A DNA stretch of 64,000 nucleotides from UBA10649 sp965227045 (GCA_965227045.1 OZ245718.1:2046001-2110000), one strand, 5' to 3'. Counted from the first letter of the stretch, positions 34,837 to 43,081 are shown. Numbers and translations are program-made. Notes: generated by a model from the sequence alone, not told the origin.

Positions 34837-35640
34837 GATCAAGTCCTCCCAGTCCGGTAGCGGAGCACGATGCGCGGGGAGGTGCCAGCGGTCGACAACA
34901 TCTGTGGACCATCCGCGCCCTACCCGACCGGCGGTGGACACTCCGCGCATCGCACTCACCTCGTCGCCACGTGTACCGCAGCCGGACACTCCGGCTCCAC
35001 TCACGTCAACGACGCCGGGTGGTCCGTACCTCGCATCCATCCCAACCAGGGAGCACAGCCACGCTGACCCCAGCTCGACTCGAACTTGCAACCCCAGCGA
35101 TCCAACGACAACGCGATCCGTGCTGCGACACCCGATTGACACGGCAGGTCGATCGCACGAACAGCGATCGACAACAAGCGAAATCACCAACGGGGCTGGC
35201 ATCACGATGGTGGGCGTCCGCGGGGGCACCTATCCGCAGCTCACAGGATGAACGCGATGACCCTTCGCCAATTCACCCAGCCGCTACGCCGCCACGGTTC
35301 TACTCGGACTTAGGCAACGCCGACTTAGGCCGCTGGGAAGCACGGACTGTCAGATCCTCGGTCGACGACTGGGCCACCCGTGGACGGCGTCTCAAGGTGG
35401 TCGCCGCAAGTTTGTCCGGGCGTGGGCGGCCTTGCTTCAACCAACCACGACGGTCGATTGAATGCGTGCTGCGGTGGAGGTGGAGACCGATTGCCCCACA
35501 CGGCCGCGGTTCCGGGAAACGCGTCACGAGCGCGTGCGGTTCGCCATGGTCGGACGAGTTCGCGAAATCTTCGACGTCAACGATGCCACGATGAGCAGTC
35601 CAGGACTGCCCTGAGACGTCTCGTGGAAGATGGAGGCTTT
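34837..35640. other. 800-bp stretch without a convincing gene
   Basis: Between the excisionase and the DUF3010-like gene several overlapping frames exist, but all are Arg/Thr/Pro-rich and lack family features or ribosome sites. The first usable start on the plus strand is the GTG at 35641. The region may hold attachment or regulatory DNA of the element; nothing specific is seen. Confidence 0.45.
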
Positions 35641-36099
35641 GTGAAGGTGGTTGGACTCAACTGTTCCGGCGACGCCATAGATTGGGCGATCGCGACGGGG
35701 ACCGGAATCGGTGATTTCACCGTCGTACGAGTCGACAAGATGGTCATCCCCGCGGATCGTCGGCACCGGCAACTTGCCTGGGTCCATGAAGAGATCTCGT
35801 CGTTCTTGGCGCAAGCATCGGCTGACCTGATCGCATCGCGCGAGGCCCAGCAGGGCATGGGTGGCGCCGTAGGAATCCCTCGCGTTCAGATAGAAGGGGC
35901 GATGCTCGCATCGATAGCGACCAGCAACACAGAGCTCGTCACGTTCCACAGCGCGACAATCACGGCTGCGCTCCGACCACACGGGGGCGAAGCGGACGTT
36001 GTGGAACGCGTGCCGGCGCTCGCGGCGATGGCTAGATCACGCCGACTCCCCTCCTTGCTGGCGTTGTGCGCCATGCTCGGATCAGGGAGACGTTTGTGA
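35641..36099 (+). CDS. DUF3010-like RNase-H-fold protein
   Basis: A 152-residue protein whose order of features resembles DUF3010: an N-terminal strand KVVGLNCSGDAIDWAIA, a central GGAVGIPRVQIEGAMLASI helix with a conserved-looking Glu, and LVTFHSATITAALR. This suggests a RuvC/RNase-H-like fold, although the usual first acidic residue is not evident (NCS at that site), so nuclease activity is doubtful. The GTG follows GGAGG. It overlaps the kinase gene by four bases (GTGA), implying joint function. Function unknown. Confidence 0.6.
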   Translation: MKVVGLNCSGDAIDWAIATGTGIGDFTVVRVDKMVIPADRRHRQLAWVHEEISSFLAQASADLIASREAQQGMGGAVGIPRVQIEGAMLASIATSNTELVTFHSATITAALRPHGGEADVVERVPALAAMARSRRLPSLLALCAMLGSGRRL

Positions 36100-37130
36100 C
36101 GCACACGATGATTCGGGCTCTCGGGGCCGGGCAATTCGGCGAGGTCGTGCTGGAGCACGATGCAGCTCTCAACAGATTCGTCGCCGCCAAGTACCTGAAG
36201 TCCAGTGCTTCGGCTGCCGGAATGGACCTGTTCGACGAGGCACGCAGCATGCTGCTCGCCCAGCACGAGAACGTCGTCCACATCTATTCGGCGAGCTTGG
36301 AGGGTGGGCGACAGGTCATCCGAATGGAGTACCTACGGAATGGCAGCGTCCGCGACGTATACGGGCGCGGAGCCTTGCCTTTGGGCGCGGCGGTTCGCGC
36401 AGTAGAGGACGCCAGCCGAGGCGTCGAGCACCTTCATGCATGTGGGCTGCTCCATCGAGACATCAAGCCCGCGAACCTCATGGTCGACGATGGGGGGCGC
36501 ATCAAGGTCAGTGACTTCGGACTCGCCTGTCAGGCTTCACAAGTACAGAGTGCGGCGGCGATGGCGTACAGCCTTCATCTGCCGCCTGAGTGCCTCGCTC
36601 CTTCGGCTCGTCGCGTCATCGCAGACGAGGCGGGCGACCAGTACGCGCTCGCTCTTACCGCGTACCGCCTCCTCAACGGTGACGAGATGCTCACGCTCGG
36701 CCTGAATCCAGGTACGGACCTCGTGGCGCTGATCTGCAGGGGGCGCTGGCCCGACCGCTCGGCGTGGGCGCCGTATGTCCACAAGCGCCTACGGGCGTCG
36801 ATCCGTAAGGGTTTGAGTGTCGATCCTTCGCGACGCTACGAGACAGTGGCTCATTTCAGGCATGCCGTTGAGCAGAGCAGACCCGTCGTCTCGTGGTCTC
36901 AAAGCGCAGGCGGCGCACTCGGGTGGAACGGCGAGGCGATGGATGGGACGACCTGGCGATGTCAGGTTGAGCAGGGAACACGCGGCCGGATGCAGTTCAC
37001 GATCGAAAAGCGTCTTGCCGGTCGCTCGTTCCGGACCCTCGGAGCAGATCGAGCTTTCTTCTCCGACGAAGCCACTGCAATGGTGCACGCTTCGACCGTT
37101 ATGAGCCGGATCGCCGCGTCAGGCTCCTGA
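36096..37130 (+). CDS. Hanks-type serine/threonine protein kinase
   Basis: A 344-residue soluble kinase with all catalytic elements: glycine loop GAGQFGEV (10-17), Lys32 in AAKYLK, Glu48, HRDIKPANLMV (120-130) and DFG (140-142). Residues about 265-344 form an extra C-terminal domain of unknown fold. There is no membrane helix or PASTA domain, so this is not a PknB-type cell-wall sensor. It starts at GTG after GGGAGA and is coupled to the DUF3010-like gene. Standalone kinases on mobile elements are often linked to phage defence; that role here is inference. Confidence 0.9.
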   Translation: MTHTMIRALGAGQFGEVVLEHDAALNRFVAAKYLKSSASAAGMDLFDEARSMLLAQHENVVHIYSASLEGGRQVIRMEYLRNGSVRDVYGRGALPLGAAVRAVEDASRGVEHLHACGLLHRDIKPANLMVDDGGRIKVSDFGLACQASQVQSAAAMAYSLHLPPECLAPSARRVIADEAGDQYALALTAYRLLNGDEMLTLGLNPGTDLVALICRGRWPDRSAWAPYVHKRLRASIRKGLSVDPSRRYETVAHFRHAVEQSRPVVSWSQSAGGALGWNGEAMDGTTWRCQVEQGTRGRMQFTIEKRLAGRSFRTLGADRAFFSDEATAMVHASTVMSRIAASGS

Positions 37131-37166
37131 TGCTCAGGCCCCGCGGCGCATCGTCATACGCTTGGA

Positions 37167-37745
37167 CTAAGGCTTCGCTACCGTCTTCCGTCGCGTGGCC
37201 GCGACCTGATGTCCCACACCGGTTGTGTTGTAACGGAAACGCGCCATCTCAACGGTCACGTCGTACTGGTCTGCGATGTCCTCGATCGAGGCACGCCGCT
37301 TTGCTGCTGACACCAGAAGAGGTCGCGGCAGCAGAAGTGTTCCTCCAAACGTCGTCGCCTGAAGTTCCTCGTCCGGCCTGCAGGTCCGAAACGGCGTGCC
37401 CGCGAGGTCCCGCACCTCAGATAGCTCATGTTTGAGGATCAGATGCGCCAGTTCGTGTGCGACATCGCTGTTCTGCCTCGCGACAGTCCGAATCGGGTTC
37501 ACGACAATAATGTGTCGCTCTTGTACCTTGAATGTGGCTGCAGAGAACGCATAGGCCTGAAGCCGCTCGAGCTCCTCCAGGTCCTTTCTCGGCACGAGCT
37601 CGTCGGCCGAAACCACCGAGACTCCCATCTGTACAGCGACGTCCCGTGGGTCGACTGCGTCGCTCTCCGAAAGTCCAAGCTCGGTGCGAACGCGCAACGC
37701 CTCTCGCTCCGCCGAGGCCTTGAAACCCCGGGGTAACGCACTCAA
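37167..37745 (-). CDS. ImmA/IrrE family metallopeptidase
   Basis: A 192-residue zinc peptidase of the ImmA/IrrE family, with the HELAH zinc motif at residues 97-101 (DVAHELAHLILKH), the downstream acidic/aromatic region DEELQATTFGGTLLLPR and the family's C-terminal VTVEMARFRYNTTGV. ImmA proteins cleave a partner XRE repressor. Its ATG overlaps the stop of the XRE gene (ATGA), the classic repressor-antirepressor pair. It ends convergently 36 bp from the kinase gene. Confidence 0.9.
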   Translation of the reverse strand: MSALPRGFKASAEREALRVRTELGLSESDAVDPRDVAVQMGVSVVSADELVPRKDLEELERLQAYAFSAATFKVQERHIIVVNPIRTVARQNSDVAHELAHLILKHELSEVRDLAGTPFRTCRPDEELQATTFGGTLLLPRPLLVSAAKRRASIEDIADQYDVTVEMARFRYNTTGVGHQVAATRRKTVAKP

Positions 37746-38248
37746 AGCTCGCCTGCTGCGACCCGCTCCTCGAGCCTGCGATTCAGGTCGACCAGGAGAG
37801 TGTCCAGGCGCTCGGGCACTCCTGGTCTCATGACGGCGGCCGCTCGAAGGTGGCAGGCGATCGGCGCCCTGCGCTCTGCGGCGCTTGCGAGGTTGTCGTA
37901 CATCGCGCGCAAGACGTCTGTGATCTTCTCGGCTGCTCCCGGAGCCAGACGTGGGTCGCTCGTCAAGTGGGCGATCGCTTCCTCAATCGGCTCGACATCA
38001 CGCTCGGGCGTGGTGCCGAAGAACTGCGCCGGTGGGACGCCGAGCCATGCACACAGCAGCGTGAAGGACGTCAGGTCGGGCTGGGACCCTCCTTCTACAC
38101 GAGTGAACGTGCTGAACGAGACCCCGGCCTCGGCCGCTGCCTGCCGGAGAGACAAGTCGCCTCTGCGCTGGCGGAGCATCGAGCCGAGTTGTCGGAGGTC
38201 GAGGGGCTCGACCGGTGTGGGCAACGATTCGAGGCCTGCAGCGCTCAT
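37742..38248 (-). CDS. XRE family transcriptional regulator
   Basis: A 168-residue repressor: HTH at residues about 17-65 (LGSMLRQRRGDLSLRQAAAEAGVSFSTFTRVEGGSQPDLTSFTLLCAWLG) and a helical C-terminal region probably serving dimerisation and cleavage. No Shine-Dalgarno is visible before the ATG at 38248; the frame extends upstream without coding character. It is divergent from the ubiquitin-like operon across 155 bp, so that operon is its likely target, relieved by ImmA-type proteolysis. Confidence 0.85.
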   Translation of the reverse strand: MSAAGLESLPTPVEPLDLRQLGSMLRQRRGDLSLRQAAAEAGVSFSTFTRVEGGSQPDLTSFTLLCAWLGVPPAQFFGTTPERDVEPIEEAIAHLTSDPRLAPGAAEKITDVLRAMYDNLASAAERRAPIACHLRAAAVMRPGVPERLDTLLVDLNRRLEERVAAGEL

Positions 38249-38403
38249 GCGCGAGAGCAGGCGGTGGGGGGCCGCATAGGTGCACCATAACCACACTTCT
38301 GAAGCTTCGCTGGATAGACACCGCGTTTCACGACTTCGTTTCTGTGTCTTTGCTGGTACGATTCCTATGTCGCACCTCGCGGCCACCAGCGAAAGGCAAG
38401 GCC
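38249..38403. promoter_or_regulatory. Divergent promoter region, XRE/ImmA versus ubiquitin-like operon
   Basis: The 155-bp gap holds two 8-bp palindromes, GGTGCACC (38279-38286) and GAAGCTTC (38301-38308), candidate XRE sites. A plausible plus-strand promoter is TTCGTT then, 16 bp on, TACGAT, ending about 40 bp before the ATG at 38404. AAAGGCAAGG is the ribosome site of the multiubiquitin gene. Confidence 0.45.
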
Positions 38404-38835
38404 ATGACCACAGCAACCGAGCTCGAGATCGTGATCGACGGCAAGACCTACCCCCTGCGCGACGATGACCAGGAAGCAGCGGATCTGATCCGCCTCGCTG
38501 GAAAGGACCCCGCGGTCTATGACCTCCTCAAGGTCCTCAAGCACGGCGACGAGCACGTGTTCCGCGACAGGGCGATCATCAACCTGAAGTCCGGCGACAC
38601 CTTCCGGGTACGGGCCCTCATCCATTTCACGGTCGACGGCCAGGAGTTCGAGTCCTACGACGATGACCGGGAAGCGTCTTCCCTCATCCGCCTCGCCGGA
38701 CTGGACCCGGCCTCGTACGACCTGGCACGCAAGCATGCCAACGGCCAGCCCGAGGTCTTCCGGGATGACGAGGTCATCAGGATCGCGAACGGCGACAAGT
38801 TCACGACCTCCAAGCACATGGGCGAGGTCCAGTGA
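38404..38835 (+). CDS. Multiubiquitin protein (two tandem ubiquitin-like domains)
   Basis: A 143-residue protein made of two aligned beta-grasp repeats, residues 7-70 and 73-136. Matching blocks are VIDGKTYPLRDDDQEAADLI with VDGQEFESYDDDREASSLI, and RLAGKDPAVYDL with RLAGLDPASYDL. This is the multiubiquitin family found with bacterial E1, E2 and JAMM proteins. The C-terminus is MGEVQ with no Gly-Gly, so either the end is processed or activation uses an unusual terminus. Its stop overlaps the E2 start (GTGA). It is the presumed modifier of the pathway. Confidence 0.88.
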   Translation: MTTATELEIVIDGKTYPLRDDDQEAADLIRLAGKDPAVYDLLKVLKHGDEHVFRDRAIINLKSGDTFRVRALIHFTVDGQEFESYDDDREASSLIRLAGLDPASYDLARKHANGQPEVFRDDEVIRIANGDKFTTSKHMGEVQ

Positions 38836-39200
38836 GCGTCGAGGCGCCTGTCGTCGTGGGGGTCGCGCGCTTCATCGCCGACCTCTACGACGCGGGCATC
38901 GAGGCACGAGAGATTGGTCCCGTCGTGACGTTCGAGATTGACCCCGTGGGAGGAGCGCACGCAGGGACCGCGCTGCCCACCGCGGTCAGCGTGAGCGAGA
39001 TCGGCTGCTGGCCGGCCATTCCGCCGCACTGGGCGCACTTCGAGGAGACGGTCAGGTTCGGTGTTGGCCAGCCCAATGCTGACGACTGCCTGCCTGGATG
39101 GCGGCGACATTCGCGCGAACTCGTGCCGTGGGACGCGGTGACCACGCCGGTGCAGGCGTGGCTGCGGCACGTCCGGGGCCTTGCGAATACGGCGATCTGA
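38832..39200 (+). CDS. E2-like ubiquitin-conjugating protein
   Basis: A 122-residue protein resembling prokaryotic E2 family E. After an N-terminal helix and sheet, CWPAIPPHW (59-67) corresponds to the YPxxPP turn of E2s. FGVGQPNADDCLPGW (76-90) resembles the HPN...CL active-site stretch, making C86 the likely thioester cysteine; WRRHSRELVPWDA follows like the family's WSRH/W segment. C59 is a second candidate. It is translationally coupled to the multiubiquitin gene and 1 bp from the E1 gene. The catalytic assignment is my inference. Confidence 0.75.
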   Translation: MSVEAPVVVGVARFIADLYDAGIEAREIGPVVTFEIDPVGGAHAGTALPTAVSVSEIGCWPAIPPHWAHFEETVRFGVGQPNADDCLPGWRRHSRELVPWDAVTTPVQAWLRHVRGLANTAI

Positions 39201-39201
39201 G

Positions 39202-40716
39202 ATGAAGAACTACTCAGTCGTAATGACATCGGAGGTCGATGCGCGACTGCGCGCCCACCTCCTGCGTGATGACCTCCAAGAAGACGTGTGCCTTGCGACC
39301 TACCGCATCTCAACCGGACGCACGCGGACCACTTTCATCATCACCGACGTGATCCTTCCGCAGGATCATGACCGCAAGGTCCATGGGAACGCCTCGTTCA
39401 CGGGGGACTACGTCCTTCGGGGAGCCGCACTCGCGGGCCAGTCCGGCCACGGCCTGGTGATGCTGCACTCCCATCCGGGAGGGACAGGCTGGCAGATGCT
39501 CAGCGGAGCCGACTACGACACCGAAGCGGCATACGAGCGCGTTGCCAGAGCCTTCGCCGACAGGCCACTGCTCGGCATGACCCTTGCAGGACACGATGGA
39601 AAATGGTCCGCACGCGTATGGGACGAGAACGCTCAGCCCTGGTGGACGGACAGCGTCCGGATCGCGGGTGAGTCGCTGACCGTCAGCTGGAACGATCGAC
39701 TCGTCCCTGTCCCACGCCCCACCCCCATGCAAGCGCGCACGGTCGCGTCGTGGAGTGAGGCCGCCCACGCCGACATCACCCGACTTCGTGTGCTCGTTGT
39801 CGGAGTCGGCAGCGTCGGCCTCGACGTAGCCCAGCGCCTCGCCGCGACCGGAGTTCAGCATGTTGGGCTGATGGATTTCGACTCCGTCAAGCCCCACAAC
39901 CTAGACCGGCTTATCGGCGCCACGCGGGCGGATGCTGCTGCCGGCATTGCCAAGACCTCTGTTGCAGCGCGGCTCTGCCGCCAGGCTTCGACCGCGACGC
40001 AGCCCGACATCGTCGAGCACGAGATGAGCATCACCGACCCCGAAGGCCTAGCGGTAGCCCTCGACTACGACGTCATCTTCAGCTGCGTAGACCGCCCTTG
40101 GGCTCGCGCAGTACTGAACGCCATCGCGTACTCCGATCTCATCCCCGTAATCGACGGGGGAATCTCGATCGAGACCTTCCCCGACGGCCGAATGCGCGGT
40201 GCTACCTGGCGCGTGCACGTGCTCACTCCGGGCCGACCCTGCATGGTGTGCACCCGACAACTGTCGCCAGCCCGCGTACAACTCGACCGCCTCGGACTGC
40301 TGGACGATCCCGCCTACATTAGGGCTGCCGACAGCGCCCTCATCGAGTCCGGCCAGAACGTCGCGGCGCTCTCAGCCAGCGTCAGCGCAGCCGAGCTTGC
40401 ACAGTTCGTCAGCCTGGTCGCGTCACCGGGGGGCGAAGGCGTCTCGGGTCCGCTGCGGTACCACGTCAGCTCTCACATGCTCGAGCACTTGCCCGACAAG
40501 ACCGCGCCCGGGTGCGTCTTCGAGGCCGCACTCGCAGTTGGTGACGACCGCATGCCGATTGCCGAGTCTCGCAACGATTGGCGAGGCATCGTCAGCAATC
40601 GCAGGTCCGTTCACCGGCCCGCGCTGCTGCGATTGGCAGATCGGTTTCGGAAAGCCGCCGACTGGCTGGAGCGCCGCGCCCTACAGCGCGCTGCTCTACG
40701 GCGACAGTCTGATTGA
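39202..40716 (+). CDS. JAMM deubiquitinase-like domain fused to E1-like (ThiF) activating enzyme
   Basis: A 504-residue two-domain enzyme. Residues about 1-150 are a JAB/JAMM metalloprotease: H89-S-H91 with S101 and D104 (HxH-x9-SxxD). Residues about 185-440 are an E1/ThiF adenylation domain: GVGSVG (201-206), D225 and DSVKPHNLDR with N233 and R236, K251, and CVDRP with D297; C347-x-x-C350 (GRPCMVC) may bind zinc. The C-terminal tail is basic and helical. One protein could thus both process or remove and activate the two-domain Ubl. It is the third gene of the operon. Confidence 0.9.
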   Translation: MKNYSVVMTSEVDARLRAHLLRDDLQEDVCLATYRISTGRTRTTFIITDVILPQDHDRKVHGNASFTGDYVLRGAALAGQSGHGLVMLHSHPGGTGWQMLSGADYDTEAAYERVARAFADRPLLGMTLAGHDGKWSARVWDENAQPWWTDSVRIAGESLTVSWNDRLVPVPRPTPMQARTVASWSEAAHADITRLRVLVVGVGSVGLDVAQRLAATGVQHVGLMDFDSVKPHNLDRLIGATRADAAAGIAKTSVAARLCRQASTATQPDIVEHEMSITDPEGLAVALDYDVIFSCVDRPWARAVLNAIAYSDLIPVIDGGISIETFPDGRMRGATWRVHVLTPGRPCMVCTRQLSPARVQLDRLGLLDDPAYIRAADSALIESGQNVAALSASVSAAELAQFVSLVASPGGEGVSGPLRYHVSSHMLEHLPDKTAPGCVFEAALAVGDDRMPIAESRNDWRGIVSNRRSVHRPALLRLADRFRKAADWLERRALQRAALRRQSD

Positions 40717-40878
40717 GGGACACGCCGGCCGTCAGCCGCTAATGGACCCATGGTGAAAGGCCCGCTGGATGGACGATGTCAGGCGTCAATCGAGGAATGC
40801 GTTACGACGTACGCCCTAATTCCCAACCGGCCCCGGTGTATTTCCGGTGTACTTCATAGAAATCAAGTCCGTTTTGCG

Positions 40879-40953
40879 TGGAGCCGCCTCGGGGATTTGA
40901 ACCCCGGACCTACGCATTACGAGTGCGTTGCTCTACCACTGAGCTAAGGCGGC
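40879..40953 (-). tRNA. tRNA-Thr (anticodon CGT)
   Basis: On the minus strand the acceptor stem GCCGCCT pairs with AGGCGGC. The D arm is GCTCAGTGGTAGAGC, the anticodon arm ACGCA-CTCGTAA-TGCGT has anticodon CGT (reads ACG), and the T arm is CCGGGGTTCAAATCCCCG. Discriminator T and an encoded CCA follow (40879-40882). The 3' end points left, towards the integrase, the usual orientation for a tRNA used as an integration target. Confidence 0.97.
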
Positions 40954-41093
40954 GCGCTTCCCACGTGGTTCCTTGCGGCCTTCGTCGGAAGCCTGCCAAT
41001 GCTACAAGGCGATTAGGAACCTGATTCACGCAGTCCCGGGCCGGGTACATGCCAAGAGGCCGCTCTGGCCATCGCTGAAGAGGGGTAACAGCC

Positions 41094-42599
41094 ATGGAAC
41101 GTCGGGTACTGAGAAATCGACCGGGAAGCATCGTTCTCGCACTATCGCTGGTGGCGGGCTTGGCCACGGTGGGATTGGTCGGCGCGGCATCTCCTGCGAG
41201 CGCAGCGGCCACGATCTCAACGAGCGCCAGCAACGGAACGGTCGGCGTCTCGCAGACGGTGACCGCGACACTGTCGGGCCTCGGCGCCTCCGAGACAGGC
41301 ACGGTCACGTTCCTCGCCAACAGCCAGTCCATCGGCTCCGCGCCGGTCGGAGGCAGCGCGGGAGCGAAGGCCCAGGTCTCGTGGACGCCCGCTACGGCAG
41401 CGTCCACGATCGTCGAGGCTCGCTACGCCTCAACCTCGGGTGCCACGGCGTCAGACAGCGACACGGTCTCGATCGCGAAGGTGACGACGGCATCGAGCAT
41501 CACCACGCCTGGATCTGCCGCGGCGTCCACGAAGATCCCGCTGATCGCGACGGTGCGAAGCCGTGACGGCTCGTACGTGCCGACCGGCACCGTGACATTT
41601 CAGCTCAATGACGGCACGGTGATCGGAACCGGCGACCTCGACGGCAGCGGCCGCGCGAGCGTCAACTACACGACGCCGACGACGACCGGGACCGTCTATG
41701 TCCTCGCGACCTATCCCGGTGACGCGAATGCTGGCGCTTCGAAGACAGCGACGAGCCCGATCAAGGTGACCGCGCAGTCGTCAACGATCGTGCTGGTGGT
41801 TCCGTCCACGGCCTATGTGAACACGTCGATCCAGCTCGCCGCCAAGATCAACCCGACGTCCGCACCCGGCACCGTCGACTTCGCGGTCAACGGCAAGGCG
41901 CTCGGCAGCGCCAAGGTCAACAACGGCACAGCCAATATCGCCTGGCTGCCCACCGCCACCGGTGGCTACACGATCACAGCGAAGTACTCAGGCGGAGGCG
42001 GAATCAACTCCGCCACGGCGACTGCCAAGGTCACGGTCAACGCCCAGTTGAAGACCGACCAGATCACGGTGGATCCTGACGGAGCGGCCGGCGTCTGGGT
42101 GCCCAACTCGACCATCACACTGACCAACGGAGCATCGGTGAAGCTGCTGACCTCAACCTCGTCGGGTCAGCCGGTGACTCTCAGCGTCGTCGGACCGTGC
42201 GCGCTCAACGGCAACGTACTGACGGTGCGCGGTGTCGGTGGCTCGTGCGCGCTGACCGCGAAATCGAACGGCGGCAACGGATACGGACCGGCGACGCAGA
42301 AGTACACCGTGCAGACCGGAACCGGTGCGCAGACGGCCAAGATCCTCGCGCCGCCGACCGGCTACTACAAGGAGGGTCGCTCCCTGCGCCTCTCCCGGCT
42401 CGATGCCGTCACGAACGTCAACCAGCCGATCAAGTGGCGGGTGATCTCCGGCAAGTCCAACTGCCGGATCGTTGCCAGCGGCCTGTATTACAAGGTGAAG
42501 CTGATCGACCGAGGCAAGTGTCGCGTCCGCGGCACCGCACCCGCGATCTCCAACCAGTGGTCAGCGCTGCTCGTCAAGCGGACGTACGGAGTTCGCTAA
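41094..42599 (+). CDS. Secreted protein with bacterial Ig-like repeats
   Basis: A 501-residue exported protein. Residues 1-40 are a signal peptide ending ASPASAAA. Three Ig-like repeats of the Big_3 type follow (each with SQTVTATLSG or IPLIATVRS near the start and GTVTF, VNYTTPT, TATYPGDAN near the end), to about residue 310. The last 190 residues include VWVPNSTITLTNGASVKLLT and paired Cys segments likely to form disulfides. GAGGGG lies upstream of the ATG. No anchor is visible, so it is probably released or held by the C-terminal domain. Role unknown; adhesion is typical. Confidence 0.85.
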   Translation: MERRVLRNRPGSIVLALSLVAGLATVGLVGAASPASAAATISTSASNGTVGVSQTVTATLSGLGASETGTVTFLANSQSIGSAPVGGSAGAKAQVSWTPATAASTIVEARYASTSGATASDSDTVSIAKVTTASSITTPGSAAASTKIPLIATVRSRDGSYVPTGTVTFQLNDGTVIGTGDLDGSGRASVNYTTPTTTGTVYVLATYPGDANAGASKTATSPIKVTAQSSTIVLVVPSTAYVNTSIQLAAKINPTSAPGTVDFAVNGKALGSAKVNNGTANIAWLPTATGGYTITAKYSGGGGINSATATAKVTVNAQLKTDQITVDPDGAAGVWVPNSTITLTNGASVKLLTSTSSGQPVTLSVVGPCALNGNVLTVRGVGGSCALTAKSNGGNGYGPATQKYTVQTGTGAQTAKILAPPTGYYKEGRSLRLSRLDAVTNVNQPIKWRVISGKSNCRIVASGLYYKVKLIDRGKCRVRGTAPAISNQWSALLVKRTYGVR

Positions 42600-42602
42600 A
42601 CA

Positions 42603-42647
42603 ACTGTGGCTACGACACCGGCACAGCGCCGGTGTCGTAGCCACAGT
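42603..42647. terminator. 20-bp perfect hairpin between convergent genes
   Basis: ACTGTGGCTACGACACCGGC (42603-42622) is exactly complementary to 42628-42647 around a 5-nt loop ACAGC. It lies 3 bp after the Ig-like gene stop and 11 bp before the DUF4333 gene stop, so it can end transcription from both sides. Neither side has a strong T run. Confidence 0.75.
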
Positions 42648-42658
42648 CATGTTCTGGG

Positions 42659-42994
42659 TTAGGACGCGCTCGGGCTCGGAGTCGCGCTCGGGTCGGTGGA
42701 GCCACTCTCGAGATCGAACAGCACCTTGTCGTCGGTCACCGACGTGACGGTGACGATCGCCGTGTCGGACACATCCCCGACGGTCACATCACAGGTCATC
42801 TTCGTGCCGACGGTGCCTTCGAGGTCACCGGGGCAGGCGATGGTGATGTCATCGACGCTCGCACCCGTCGAGGTGGCGTAGGCGTTGGCGATCTCGGACT
42901 CGACGTCCGACTGAGTGACGGCAGACGTCGACGAGCAGGCCGCGGCCAGGAGCGCGATCGGGACGAGAACTAGGACAATCTTGGGGACGCGCAT
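42659..42994 (-). CDS. DUF4333 lipoprotein
   Basis: A 111-residue lipoprotein. The signal (VPKIVLVLVPIALLAAAC) ends in a lipobox Cys. The mature part has the DUF4333 pattern seen in actinobacterial envelope proteins: VTQSDVESEIANAY, DDITIACPGDLEGTVGTKMTCDVTVGD and a Ser/Pro tail. Two Cys flank the central strand pair and may form a disulfide. AAAGG precedes the chosen ATG. Function unknown. Confidence 0.85.
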   Translation of the reverse strand: MRVPKIVLVLVPIALLAAACSSTSAVTQSDVESEIANAYATSTGASVDDITIACPGDLEGTVGTKMTCDVTVGDVSDTAIVTVTSVTDDKVLFDLESGSTDPSATPSPSAS

Positions 42995-43081
42995 TGGAGC
43001 CTTTCGGTTGGAGTGCGGGCCGCAAGACTGACTCATCGCGGTCCGAAACGCGAACTTGCATGTCGCGCACCACAAACGCAA

